Shown: positions 46,701 through 56,564 of the stretch, in pieces | Layout of the letters: every line of letters begins with the position of its first letter | Numbering within the stretch: position 1 is the first letter of the stretch | DNA from: Mytilus galloprovincialis | Lineage: Eukaryota > Mollusca > Bivalvia > Mytilida > Mytilidae | Assembly: GCF_965363235.1 (NCBI RefSeq) | Contig: NC_134845.1 | Coordinates: forward strand, 65,129,261 to 65,193,260 | Length of the DNA: 64,000 bases | Reading direction: 5' to 3' | The notes under the pieces: generated by a model | The model's database searches: none | What the model saw: the letters and a program-made list of their open reading frames with translations, nothing else | What the model was told of the DNA's origin: nothing | Translations under genes and position numbers: made by a program

Positions 46701-47954
46701 ACTTCGTTAGTGCAGCTATTAAGAGTTCACTTTCATAATTAACTGACAGTGAAAAGTCATTCATGTATAGTATTTCATAGTGCATGGAAAACCATGTACT
46801 ATGAAAATTAGAGGGCAAAAAACTGACTTTTCATTGGACGCGAAGGGGTGAGTATATTCTAAACATTCTTATTTTCAGGAACAGAATGTTTGCAATGTGT
46901 AGATGGTAGTATAAGCCCACCAGAGATCCGAGACTTTATACCAGAATATGTGAAAAAATTAAGCAGCCTAGAATGTCCCAACGCAACGCTGGCAACAAAT
47001 GCAATAAAAGTAATATTTGGCACATGTCCAAATGATCCAACTGACCAACTAAAACACAGATGTGGTACTCTCAGCGGAAGTGTTAAATTGTCATTGAAAT
47101 CGCTCGGCGTACATGTAGGTAATGTTTGACACGCAAGATAAAATTTAAGTTTTGTCAAATTTCTTATATTGCTTTAGGCTTATTTGCTGATAAAAATATG
47201 AATCTTTCAAAGGGTTTGTATTTTTTAATATTAATTAATTCGAAATACCCGTTTGACTTTGCGGGTCTTAAATGACTGTCTCATTGACAATCATATCACA
47301 TCTTTTTTATTAATAAATAATTGAATTTTGGATGTAACGCGTCTTCTGATTGGCTGACGTTGATTTGTTTATCAGCTTATATGCATAATTTTGTCATAAA
47401 CGTTTTTTCATGATATACACCGGTTTAAAATGGAATTTAGAATTAAATTATAAGAAATGACTGTAATATTTTTCTTTCTATTCGAAAAAGCATGGTATAC
47501 CTTGGCTTCGCTTCGGTTGACATATTTTTTCGGGGTAACAATCTGCTCTATTACACTTTCATCGATGTGTTATTTATATAACATTTTGTAACAATGTAAC
47601 AGCGTTCGTCACAACACTGTCGATTCCGTAGGAGTTGAGTTATTTTACCAATTTAAACGAATGTGTTCCTGATTAATATTGATCACATGTAGTTTGGTTT
47701 AAACCTATTATTCAAATCTTAAGTCTTATTTCCCACTTTCAGAAGCCACGTTGACGTTCTTTTTAAGAGATTGTTTTGCGATAAATAAAAACACGAAGTC
47801 TGAATGTTCCTCAGACCAAAACACTTGGAATGACCAGAAAGCTATCTTTGGAAAGAAATTCGGAGATGATCTTAAAACATTTGGTGTAGAAGTTGGAGAT
47901 ATACAAAATGGAGAGTTCTGTATCAAAAATGATGGTACCAATAAGTCTCATTAA
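43736..47954 (+). CDS. Gene G: cysteine-rich secreted protein lacking the membrane-anchor tail, 3 exons, 170 aa
   Basis: Exons 43736-43796, 46879-47118 and 47743-47954; phase-1 introns; total 513 nt. The signal exon (MVYKFILFSIIGITITHEA) is nearly that of F. Exon 2 begins TECLQCVDG with LECP, GTCP and RCGTLSG, the basic five cysteines without the extra pair of F. Exon 3 has RDCFAINKN, SECSSDQN, NDQKA and NGEFCIKNDGTNKS, then one His and a stop. Compared with F, four nucleotides are missing just after the NKS codons (near 47947). This shifts the frame and removes the hydrophobic tail, although its DNA is still present downstream. The product should be secreted rather than GPI-anchored, unless exon 3 is bypassed. 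AATAAA at 48240. Function unknown. Confidence 0.78.
43885..43959 (-). mobile_element. Short LINE 3'-end insertion in gene G intron 1
   Basis: Present in G and absent at the matching place in F. AGATTTG flanks both sides (43879 and 43960), a target duplication. Read on the reverse strand it is GTTTGTCATTCGTTTGCC...GCCAATAAAGT followed by an ATTC microsatellite tail, the usual end of a heavily 5'-truncated LINE. Confidence 0.75.
44868..45140 (+). repeat. 130-bp tandem repeat, 2.1 copies
   Basis: GTTATTTGGATGGAGAGTTG begins at 44868 and 44998, with the next partial unit at 45128. The unit is derived from part of R1 (GTTGTCTCATTGGCACTCA, GAAGGCCGTACATTGACC). In intron 1 of gene G. Confidence 0.8.
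45470..45905. repeat. AT-rich duplicated block and small palindromes
   Basis: AATTAAATGATAAGCACAAT and TTGAATAATTGATGTTTTG occur at about 45515-45590 and again at 45721-45765. 45800-45905 holds nested palindromes built from AATCACTRATGATT and TCCCTGAAAAATCAGGGA. Non-coding. Confidence 0.6.
45939..46035. repeat. Strong hairpin, about 39-bp arms
   Basis: Left arm GGTTAGAAAATACTTGGTCA continuing to GTTTTATGAAGATTTTAAG; right arm is its near complement ending TTGTCTGACC; loop of about 19 bases (TCCAAGGCGAAACCGAGGG). Two or three mismatches in the arms. In intron 1 of gene G. Confidence 0.75.
47321..47500 (+). mobile_element. Partial copy of fold-back element R9
   Basis: GAATTTTGGATGTAACGCGT, TCTTCTGATTGGCTGACG and AAATGACTGTAATATTTTTC match the left half of 52876-53178. 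The right half is missing. In intron 2 of gene G. Confidence 0.65.
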
Positions 47955-48239
47955 TGTTTTCATCAGTGTGGTTACTAATCATGTTAATGTTGGCACTACT
48001 TATTGTATAAATACTAATTGTACAATTGCGGTAGCACAGCTGATGAAAAAATAAAAAATACTGTCTCCACTTTTTTATAAGCAAGTTTTGTAAATACGCA
48101 CATGTACCTGATAATTCTCCTCTTACGTCTGTGGGACCAATTTATAATTTTAACAGCAGGGATAGAAAATTCAAAAAGCTTTGTTCTCATACTAGTATCT
48201 GCATTTGTGTTCTGGGTATTTATCTATGTCTATTTTGGT

Positions 48240-48245
48240 AATAAA
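48240..48245 (+). terminator. Polyadenylation signal of gene G
   Basis: AATAAA in TTTTGGTAATAAAGC, 286 nt after the stop, followed about 45 nt later by TTTTGTCTGTGTCTATGTCTG. The same signal and context recur for H at 59187. Confidence 0.55.
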
Positions 48246-48645
48246 GCTTCCAATATCAATATATATTTTATTTTACTGTTCAAACTTTTGTCTGTGTCTA
48301 TGTCTGTCCCTCTTTGTTCATGGATTTCTTTATGGAGCCTTGAAGCTCCATATGAAGCCAAACATACTTTGAACGTGTGGTTCCGAGTATCATGGTGTCT
48401 TTAAAAGAGCCTTGCTGTCTCACTTGAAGATACAGATAATTAAATATTCCGGTTCATAGTTTCTTTTATAGATTCTTGCTTCTAGAGAAAGGTACAGATA
48501 TCTAAAATCTTGTAGTTTGTAGTTCTTGATTTATTTGATAGAGCCGTTTTACCTGATACTTACATGTAACCACTGAACTAAGAATTACATTATAGCAAAG
48601 ATGGGATTATCTCAGCGTGTTACAAGTGTTAACAAGACGTAGGCG

Positions 48646-48886
48646 TTAAGGTGGTTCACAACACTATCAGTAAAACTAATTTGGCTCGTTTAATTTTCAT
48701 AAATTTGACCCTTTAACAAAAATATAAAATTTCAAAAATTTTGAACAAACTGTTTTGTCAGAAAAATTACACTGGTTATAGAGCAGTTTGACAAACACCA
48801 GTTTTGATCATTGAGAAGCTTACTATTCCTTTTACAACACATGGAATTAAAACGTTATCTCCCTGTAGTGTTAAGTACCACCTTAA
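48646..48886. mobile_element. TTAA-flanked MITE, 241 bp
   Basis: Starts TTAAGGTGGTTCACAACAC and ends GTGTTAAGTACCACCTTAA. Third member of the family seen at 9283 and 11168. Confidence 0.7.
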
Positions 48887-50300
48887 GCACCATATTGCGT
48901 CTCAAATGGTAACGTCAATTTTTTACGTTTTACGGCGATTAATTATTTGGGATAAGTTTTGTATTTTGCTTGAAATTTTTGTTTTGCATATCAATATGGA
49001 TACTTCTCATAATGTTTTGTTGTACTGAATATGCATAGAATATTTCCCAATGAAAGTAACGTAAGCAACAAACAACAAAATATATCGTATTTGGGTAATG
49101 CATAAGCTATTTGAAATGAGAAGATATATACGGTATGATGAGTGCCAATGAGACAACTCTCTACCAGAGATCAATTGACATAAAACGTAATAAAGTGCAA
49201 TGTTTTCCCATTTAGATACGAAAAGGAGGAGGATATATATTTTGCTTTAATATAAAAAGTTTGTCGGGAATTACAAGTTCAACGGGTCTTAGCTTGCTTA
49301 TAAAGTTCACTATACTTTCTTTAATAACGGTACAATTAGATGATGAAATGAAACGAAAAAAAGGTTAATTATAATTCATCTCATATGTTTACAAACTTTG
49401 TATGATGTGGAGAGGTATGTAGCCACGTTTTATGCCCAATTTTATTTTCACTTTCAATTCTATACACATGAATCTTATTGCAGAGAAATAAAAAAAAATC
49501 GCAGTCAGTTTACGCTTCCCAAATTTGAAAATTTGGTAAAGATGATTATTTTGTTATCCTTTTGTGATACAAAACTTTTTCACAACCTCATCTAAACGAA
49601 CAAAACCAGTCATTGGATTTTTTTTAATACTTAGTGGTCTTGTTAATAGTATCTGACTGAAAGTATTAACGAAGTTGTTAATTTGTTTTCCTACGTGAGG
49701 ATAAATACATACAGTCCTGCCCACAGCATAATTCTTCAACGCATAATGCCTACTCGGATATATATATTATGATGCCTTACATTTTTGATGGAAATAATTT
49801 CAGGAGAGATTCAAAGAAAGTTTTAAGAGATATAGTTGATGCCTCAATAACTTTCTTTCTTGGTTTTATTTCACAGGGTGAAGAATGTATTTGTGCATAA
49901 GTACTCCAGATAAATAAAACTAAACATGACAGTCAGCATTGTTCCTTTAATTTTTAACTATATTTGTGAAAAACATAAAAAATATGAAGCTCCAACATAA
50001 GACCCACAATTCATCAAAGTTACGAAGCTTACAGTTTTCTGGATGACCTTACAGTAAAGATGAATGCTACGAGCAAAATTTCTTTTTATAGTCTAACCAA
50101 TCAACAGTTAAGATACTTATATCCAATTGTATTTTTTTTTTACTGAATGTAAATTTGCTTTACGAGTGATTACAATATTGTCACCCGTTTCCGTTCCTTT
50201 CGGTATCTTGATATCCCCCAGTTTTACGATGATTTTTATTTTATATGTATACCTTCAAAATATTTAGCGTTGATAATACTACTGAAAGAATGCACACTGT
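48887..50300. other. Intergenic stretch downstream of gene G
   Basis: AT-rich. A short R1 piece in reverse (GGTATGATGAGTGCCAATGA, GACAACTCTCTACCAGAG) is at about 49130-49165. Open frames of 60-75 codons show no domain signal. No exon that would join the 50945 exon was recognised. Confidence 0.4.
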
Positions 50301-50307
50301 GCTTATA

Positions 50308-50425
50308 AAAAAGAAGATGTGGTATGATTGCCAATGAAACAACTGTCCACAAGAGACCAAAATAACACAGAAATTAACAACTATATGTCACTGTACGGCC
50401 TTCAACAATGAGCAGTTGTGCGTAA
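50308..50425 (-). repeat. Dispersed repeat R1 fragment (reverse)
   Basis: AAGATGTGGTATGATTGCCA, AACAACTGTCCACAAGAGAC and ACGGCCTTCAACAATGAGCA match R1. Confidence 0.7.
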
Positions 50426-50458
50426 TGTATATGCCTATAGTGGGAAATGTTGCCTGCA

Positions 50459-50649
50459 TCATCAGGACAAGAATAAATGAACACTATATATATATATATT
50501 CATTAAATAAAATAATAAAATAAGTAAAAAGTTAACAGTTCCATTCTATCGATTTCATTCTTCCATTAGGACTCTTCAGGATAACTTCAGGATAACTGAT
50601 ATATATATATATATATATATAGTGTTCATTTATTCTTGTCCTGATGATA
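50459..50649. mobile_element. Inverted-repeat element with AT-dinucleotide arms
   Basis: ATCATCAGGACAAGAATAAA at the left, continuing TGAACACTATATATAT, is mirrored exactly at the right ending TTGTCCTGATGAT. The arms are about 40 bp; the centre is about 90 bp of unique DNA. Confidence 0.75.
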
Positions 50650-50944
50650 TATATGTTCTGCGAGGTATGACTGTCAAATATAAGACAGGTATACACATTA
50701 TTGGCATCTATAGACCCTCCGCGGAGAACATCAAATTCTTATTTTTGAATGCAAAGACTAGGCCGTCACAATTCAAATGAAAAAACACTTATGCGTGTTT
50801 TTAATTTAGATAGATATAGGAAGATGTGGTGTGAGTGCCAATATATATAATTCCTAATCTGAGATAATAAACATATACTTTTTTTAATATTCTTATGAAA
50901 AATAATTCATTTTTCTTGGTAGTATATTTTATATCTTTTGATAG

Positions 50945-51318
50945 GCACTGATGTCATGCGACTATCGATACTTCAAATCGTGAACATCACTATTGTTTCA
51001 ATATTATTTCTACTTTGTGTCTCTATTATGTATGTTTGTTGGAAATATGAAGTATCTTGCAAAAAGAGAGAAAGGAGAACATTTCATTCAACACACCACA
51101 ATGCATCTGGAAACCATGCACACCAAGGAGAGGCTCACGAGTACGTTGAAGTAGATGATGGGTGTTTGAATCGAGAATCCTCAATATACTATATTCATCG
51201 CACGAGAAACAGTGGACGTTCTACTAGAGGTAGTGGCATTTGTGGAGAAGACAGTGACGGATATTTGAATCCCTATCATGCGCTTATATCAAATGAAATC
51301 GAGATGGAGTATGCTTAA
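50945..51318 (+). CDS. Orphan 3'-terminal exon: transmembrane segment plus tyrosine-rich cytoplasmic tail
   Basis: An acceptor (TATCTTTTGATAG) precedes a phase-1 open frame of 124 codons ending at a TAA. It encodes a short external stub (GTDVMR), a transmembrane helix ([26 protein letters not shown], residues about 7-32), a basic stop-transfer (CKKRERR), and a tail with [16 protein letters not shown] and, near the end, [13 protein letters not shown] and EMEYA. Such DGYLxPY tails occur on bivalve surface receptors, as I recall. YLNP could be an SH2 target of Grb2/Crk type. The phase matches the exon 1 and exon 2 donors of genes A-H, so it could replace exon 3 of gene G (3 kb upstream). It could equally belong to a receptor whose other exons are lost. 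It is not part of a complete gene here. Confidence 0.6.
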
Positions 51319-51873
51319 TATATACTGAGCAATCATGCACATGAACCAGTTTTATACATGCTCAAGAGAACACAGTTGATTTCTAAAATCAGTAGAGCAA
51401 ATTTACTGATCAGAACTAGTTTTTAATGTACTTTGTTCTGCTAAATCGATATTCGTTTCTTAGCATGTGTATCCGCCGCAAACACTGTTAGTTCGCCAAG
51501 ATTCCTTTGAAGGACATATTGTTCCATTTATTATGCAACGCATTGAAACTTGTTTACTCGAAATGTTAATTCTAAAATTCTTTATGATTAAAATGGTGAA
51601 TCCGAGAATGCTATGTCCGTACAAAATTGAATTTTGAGTACAAAACCACAAGAGTCCCATTCGGCGCCCCGTAGTTAGGGCCCCTAATGGATATATTATG
51701 GTAAATAGGTATACTTTGTACAAGCATCAGTCCAAACGTTGTCTAAGGGTGCAACCATTTAACTTGAGTTCAAAAGTGGGGATATGGTTGTTTTGTCAAA
51801 GTGAAGAAAAAAAAAACGCTCTGAGCGCAAACAATTTCATTAAGTTTTCCATCGCTTTAGATTTTTTATATAT

Positions 51874-51948
51874 CTCGTAGCTGGTGCCCCTTTAACAAAA
51901 TTGATAAATGGTTTCATTTGTTTAGTGCAAATTTAAAAGGGGCACATA
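51874..51948. repeat. Small inverted repeat
   Basis: GGTGCCCCTTTAACAAAATT and its near complement AAATTTAAAAGGGGCAC enclose a short loop. Confidence 0.45.
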
Positions 51949-52599
51949 ACTTAAAGTATTAGCATATTTTTAATGCTGAAAAGATAAGAATGGCTAAAAG
52001 AATTACAGAACAAAGAAATGCTGCCCCCCACCCCCTCGTTGCCACTAATCTAGACCCTCACTGTGTCGGATAGTTTCGTTTAATATATTTTACTGTTTTT
52101 GTCTCCAAATAGAATATTGGTACAAAGTGTTGTTAATATATGTATTATTACTGACGAGGTGAACACAAAGAAAAATATTGCTTGACTCACGGCAAAGTTT
52201 GCTATGTATTCTTACCAAATTAAAATCGTTAAAAATTGCATTTGTGTTTAACCCATTGAATAATGAAAAAGCACCTCACTAAAAATATGGCTAAATAAAC
52301 AATTACACTTCAGATATTTCTGCATCTTATGGTATCTATTTTATAAAAATCACTCATAGACTTACTTGGTAATTAATATTTTTTTGAAAAATACCGATTT
52401 AAGTTGAAATAATAGGAAATTTTTTGAGTGGGAACTCACTTTTGTCCTATGACTGTAAGCGTCATATATCTTGAATTTATATTGAAAACGGACTGAAATT
52501 CTTTAGTTGTATTAATGTTGATATAAAAATATCGCCATAATTCGCCATTCATAATAATTATTTTTAAAAATGTTTATTTGGCATGCCATACTCGATAAA
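51949..52599. other. Intergenic stretch
   Basis: AT-rich, with one C-rich patch (CTGCCCCCCACCCCCTCG at 52020). No gene or clear repeat recognised. Confidence 0.4.
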
Positions 52600-52800
52600 A
52601 GTGCGGACGTGAAAGAAAGCACTCTTCTCGGTTTACGATACACTTACGATGATACACACGACGTAACTTGCGATCAACTTAGTAGTTCTTTACGATGCCT
52701 TTGTGAAACACACGTAACGGGAACGTAGAACCACACGTAAACCGATCGTAAACTGATACGATGATCGTAAGTTAAGACGGCTTTGTGAAACGGTGGCCTG
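52600..52800. repeat. MITE-like repeat rich in TACGATGATCGTAA motifs
   Basis: The motifs CTTTGTGAAAC, ACGATGATMSRTAAG and ACGTAAC recur. The right edge CTTTGTGAAACGGTGG resembles a terminus common in marine invertebrate elements. Left boundary not certain. Confidence 0.4.
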
Positions 52801-52875
52801 GTTATAATAAATAGTAATATATGTACATCCATAACGACGTCATAAAGCGTTTTGTATTGAAAACATTCCAAAAGA

Positions 52876-53178
52876 ATTTAATTTTGGATGTAACACGTCT
52901 TCTGATTGGCTGACGTTATTTTGTTTTGAGCTCACAGACATAATTTAGTCATGTGACCGTGATGTCATCAACGTTTTTTCATGGTTTTCTACGGTTTAAA
53001 ATGGAATTAAGAATTAAATTATAAGAAATGACTGTAATATTTTTTCTGTCTATTCGAAATAACATAAAAAATGTGGTCCACACTGTTGAATAACCCGCTA
53101 CGCGCGTTATTCAGTGTGCACCAAATTTTTTATGTTATTTCTTCATAGACAAAAAAAATATTACAGTCATTCCTTAAT
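52876..53178 (+). mobile_element. TTAA-ended fold-back element R9, copy 2
   Basis: Starts TTAATTTTGGATGTAACACG and ends ACAGTCATTCCTTAA. The inner inverted arms AATGACTGTAATATTTTTTC and AATAACATAAAAAATKTGG surround the palindrome ATAACCCGCTACGCGCGTTAT. Same element as 32882-33180, opposite orientation. Confidence 0.75.
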
Positions 53179-53265
53179 TGTAAAGTGTTTAACGGTTTGA
53201 TTAAACAATCCAAATATGCTAACTAAAACTTGACATCCTTTATTATACATTTATATATATATATG

Positions 53266-54480
53266 TCGTGTACAAGTTGCGATTTTGTACAGGTTATAAA
53301 ATGTACAAAAATATTGTATATGTTATAACTTGTATAATGCAAACATACAAGTAATAACATGTACAAAAGTACCTCTTACATTATAACCTGTACAAAATAT
53401 TGCTTAAAAATGGGTTTAACTTGTACAAAATCGAAAATAAGGATGTTTCTATTATCGCAACAGGTGTTATTAACCTCAATAGTATTTTCATAACTTTTTT
53501 ATATTCCTTCATGTTAGTGTGTTTTGTCCTTTTTTTGGTACAGTTAATGTCCAGGGGTCGGTATTACGAAGCATTCCTAAGACTTGTCATAAGATATGAC
53601 TATCTATGGACGTATCTTTATTTGATGAATTATAATTGTGAGTGTCCACTTTGAGGGCAAAAGTAAATAATTTTATTTTAGTTGACACTAAAAGACATTT
53701 AGAGGAAAACCAGGACAGATGTATCTACAAATAAAATTGGAAATGGAAATGGGGTATGTGTCTAAAAGACAACAACCAGCCCATGGAGCAGACGACATCC
53801 AAAGGACACAAATACATGCTTTCAAAGTAGAGGATGTATATTTTCAACATCAAAATTACATTCGCCTCATGCAATGATCTTATAGTTTATAAAACAAAAT
53901 TAAGTTATAAATTTACATAAGTCATGCTGAAGGCCAAAAATGTCGAAGAGTAGATCCAAAGATATTAATAATGAAGCGTATTCCAATGAAAACTGTTTCA
54001 CCTCTCTCTTGCTTTTACAGAGTAAACATATAGACATTGTTTTAGTCTATAGGAAGATGTGATTGTTTTAGTCTTTGCATGCTATAAAACGAGTGGGAGG
54101 AGTATTGCCCAAAATTATTAGGCATCGTTCTTAAAATTTTTGGAAGAATTTAGTTACTAGTATCTAACGTAATTGTCATTAAGGATATGATGCAAGCTTT
54201 TAGTAAATAGTGTAACACTTATTTAAGCCATGATGGATTATATAAAACATACAATTACATGAAAACACATTTTGCCAACATAAGTCATGAAACATATATT
54301 TCTGAAACTTTGTGGTCATTGTCCTCTACAGAAAAAGACACGTTCTGGCCTATTTATTGTTGTTCTTCATGCATTGGTGAATTTAAAAGTCTATTTTACT
54401 TCATTAAGATTTATCTTAATTTTGTACAAGTTAAAACCATTTTTAAGCAATATTTTCTACAGGTTATAACATGTATGAGA
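53266..54480. mobile_element. Element with long inverted repeats of ATAACNTGTACAAAA motifs
   Basis: The left end has repeated TTATAACNTGTACAAAAT in both orientations (53266-53430). Left ACAAAATATTGCTTAAAAAT plus GGGTTTAACTTGTACAAAAT pairs with the right-hand inverted copy at about 54420-54475 over about 50 bp with few mismatches. The interior is about 1 kb with no convincing gene. It also holds an R2 fragment (53735-53800). Confidence 0.6.
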
Positions 54481-55234
54481 TCCAGTTCCAGACTAAGTAT
54501 AAATGTAAATTAATTTTAATATAACCCTCAGGAACCCTCACAATAAATCTAAATGACAGTTTACTTCAGTAACTTGCAAAAAATAAATAATTGGAATATA
54601 ATTACATATATTATTATTTGATAAATTTTACCTAAAAATGCATGGTTTAAATAATAGTGTCAAAGTACATTTAGGTGAAATTGATCAAGCAATAGCTAAT
54701 TCCAAAGACTAGAACTACGTACATTACACTTTATTTCAAAATATAACATGTACAAAATATACATACATTTTGCATACAAAATAAAATGTAGATGTCTAAT
54801 AAAAAAGGGCAAGTACTTAGTATCAGATATTAACTGCTATAAATATAAAATTTCAATCATTAGTATCACAGATAAGAGACAGGGAAGTTTTTCAGGATTA
54901 AAAATTACATATAGCTCTTAAACAATAATAACATTGTTTAAATTTCAATTGGAAATAAAATATTAAACAATTCGAAAAAGATTTAATTCACACTTAAAAG
55001 CTTAAAGGTCAATTATCATGTTTATTTGTTTTAAATGTAGAAATATTTTTGGAAAGGATGTGTCTGCCTGAAAAACAAATTGAATGAGCATGACAACAAT
55101 GAGAATTGTTCATAAAGTATATTACAATAACCCCTTTACCAAGAACAATTTGGACCTCACAATCAACCACATTGGGTATATATTGTTAAAAACGCAATAT
55201 CTAAGAACCAAATCATTAAACAACTTATCAGAAA

Positions 55235-55400
55235 TATAATGACATTAACGGTACCAATTTTCCTGCACCAGATTCGCATTTCGACAATATATGCCTCTTC
55301 AGTGATGCTCGTGGCCAAAATATTTGAAATCAAAAGCTTATATAAAAGATGAAGAGATATAATCCAAAAGGTCCAAAAAGTATAGCCAAATCCGTGAAAG
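55235..55400 (-). repeat. Dispersed repeat fragment
   Basis: AACGGTACCAATTTTCCTGC, ACCAGATTCGCATTTCGACA and ATGCCTCTTCAGTGATGCTC form a motif string I associate with abundant mussel repeats. A reverse-strand frame across it is dismissed. Confidence 0.45.
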
Positions 55401-56189
55401 GAATCATTATCAGAGCTTAACTTATCATTGCTCAATGACATCATACCGCCCTCAGATTTCAACACAAAATGAAAATTAGATTAAAGTGCATATAAACTGC
55501 ATTATTACATTACAGATACATTACAAAAAACAACCTTAAACAGTACATAGAAAGTTGAAGCTGAGTTAGCCAAAGCCATCAACGCACAAAGGGACCTTTC
55601 ATTTGAATTTCTAAAAAAAATCCCCAAAATAAGATAGAATTAGGATAGAATTCAAGATTAGATTTGTAATACTAATACAACACTTATTAATAACAATGAA
55701 AACAACAATACTAATTGATATCAAATTGTGGTAGTAATTAGATAATTAATTGTATTATATAGCTCTGTCGATGTTTTTTCTGAATCAAACTGTTAATCAA
55801 ATATAGTGTATAAATTTCGAAAAACACAAATACAACAGAAAAAATAAAATTTAAGACTACAAACGTTAAGACATTTGACAAAATCCGATGAGAATAACAA
55901 ATATAACATCAAAAATAAATACATGAATTGGGGACAGAAAAGTACTGTGACACGTCTTATAGCAATGCGAATTCACACTAAGCAAAACCGTCACAATTGG
56001 GAATAAGTCACATTCCGTTATTAAAAGATCCGACGACGTAATGACAAACCACAATCTAACACGTGGTAAAAAAGTCCTCAGTTAATTTGGACAAAGACAC
56101 ATCGTATGGATCAACCAATGCGTGATGGTGTGCAAAACATTTACGGAGTGTTATTTTTAATCTGTCTTCCTCATAACTTTGTTGGACCA
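55401..56189. other. Intergenic stretch upstream of gene H
   Basis: AT-rich and without recognised exons. The 62-codon reverse frame at 55866-56054 has no supporting signal. Confidence 0.35.
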
Positions 56190-56395
56190 GTGTCTGCGTT
56201 AGGAGCTCACTCCTGTATACGAAGTCCGTAAACGTATCAATTGAGATATGTAAACACCATACAAAGGTGCAGAGGGTATGTTACTGCTCAGAAATGGAAA
56301 ATTGATAATTTGGAAGTTGGTCATAGGTTTTCGTATGAAGTCGTCCATCTGTGTCAATATTGAGGAAAAGATCAAAGTATGAAGCAGTCCTTCTA
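56190..56395 (-). mobile_element. Inverted fragment of the R3 reverse-transcriptase element
   Basis: On the reverse strand it encodes TQMDDFIRKP, NFQIINFPFLSSNIPSAP and YGVYISQLIR, the same protein tract as 19395-19650 but the part just upstream. It abuts the promoter of gene H, so the F/G-type upstream region has been replaced beyond about 56400. Confidence 0.65.
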
Positions 56396-56406
56396 GTATC
56401 AGTATA

Positions 56407-56564
56407 CACTGTACTTCCTTTATAAAATATATGAAATCAAAAGAAATGTGTCCATTGCACATGCGTATATAGTTCCTTTGTTTGTATTTTCACGTGATGT
56501 TTAAAAGCAATATATGCATAATTCGTTATTGGAAATCTTATTTTGCCAGTAGACTTTGTTTAAA
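56407..56564 (+). promoter_or_regulatory. Proximal promoter of gene H
   Basis: CACTGTACTTCCTTTATAAA, then CATTGCACATGCGTATATAG, then ATTCGTTATTGGAAATC and TTTGCCAGT are shared with G up to the start codon. Similarity to F/G stops upstream of about 56400. Confidence 0.5.
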
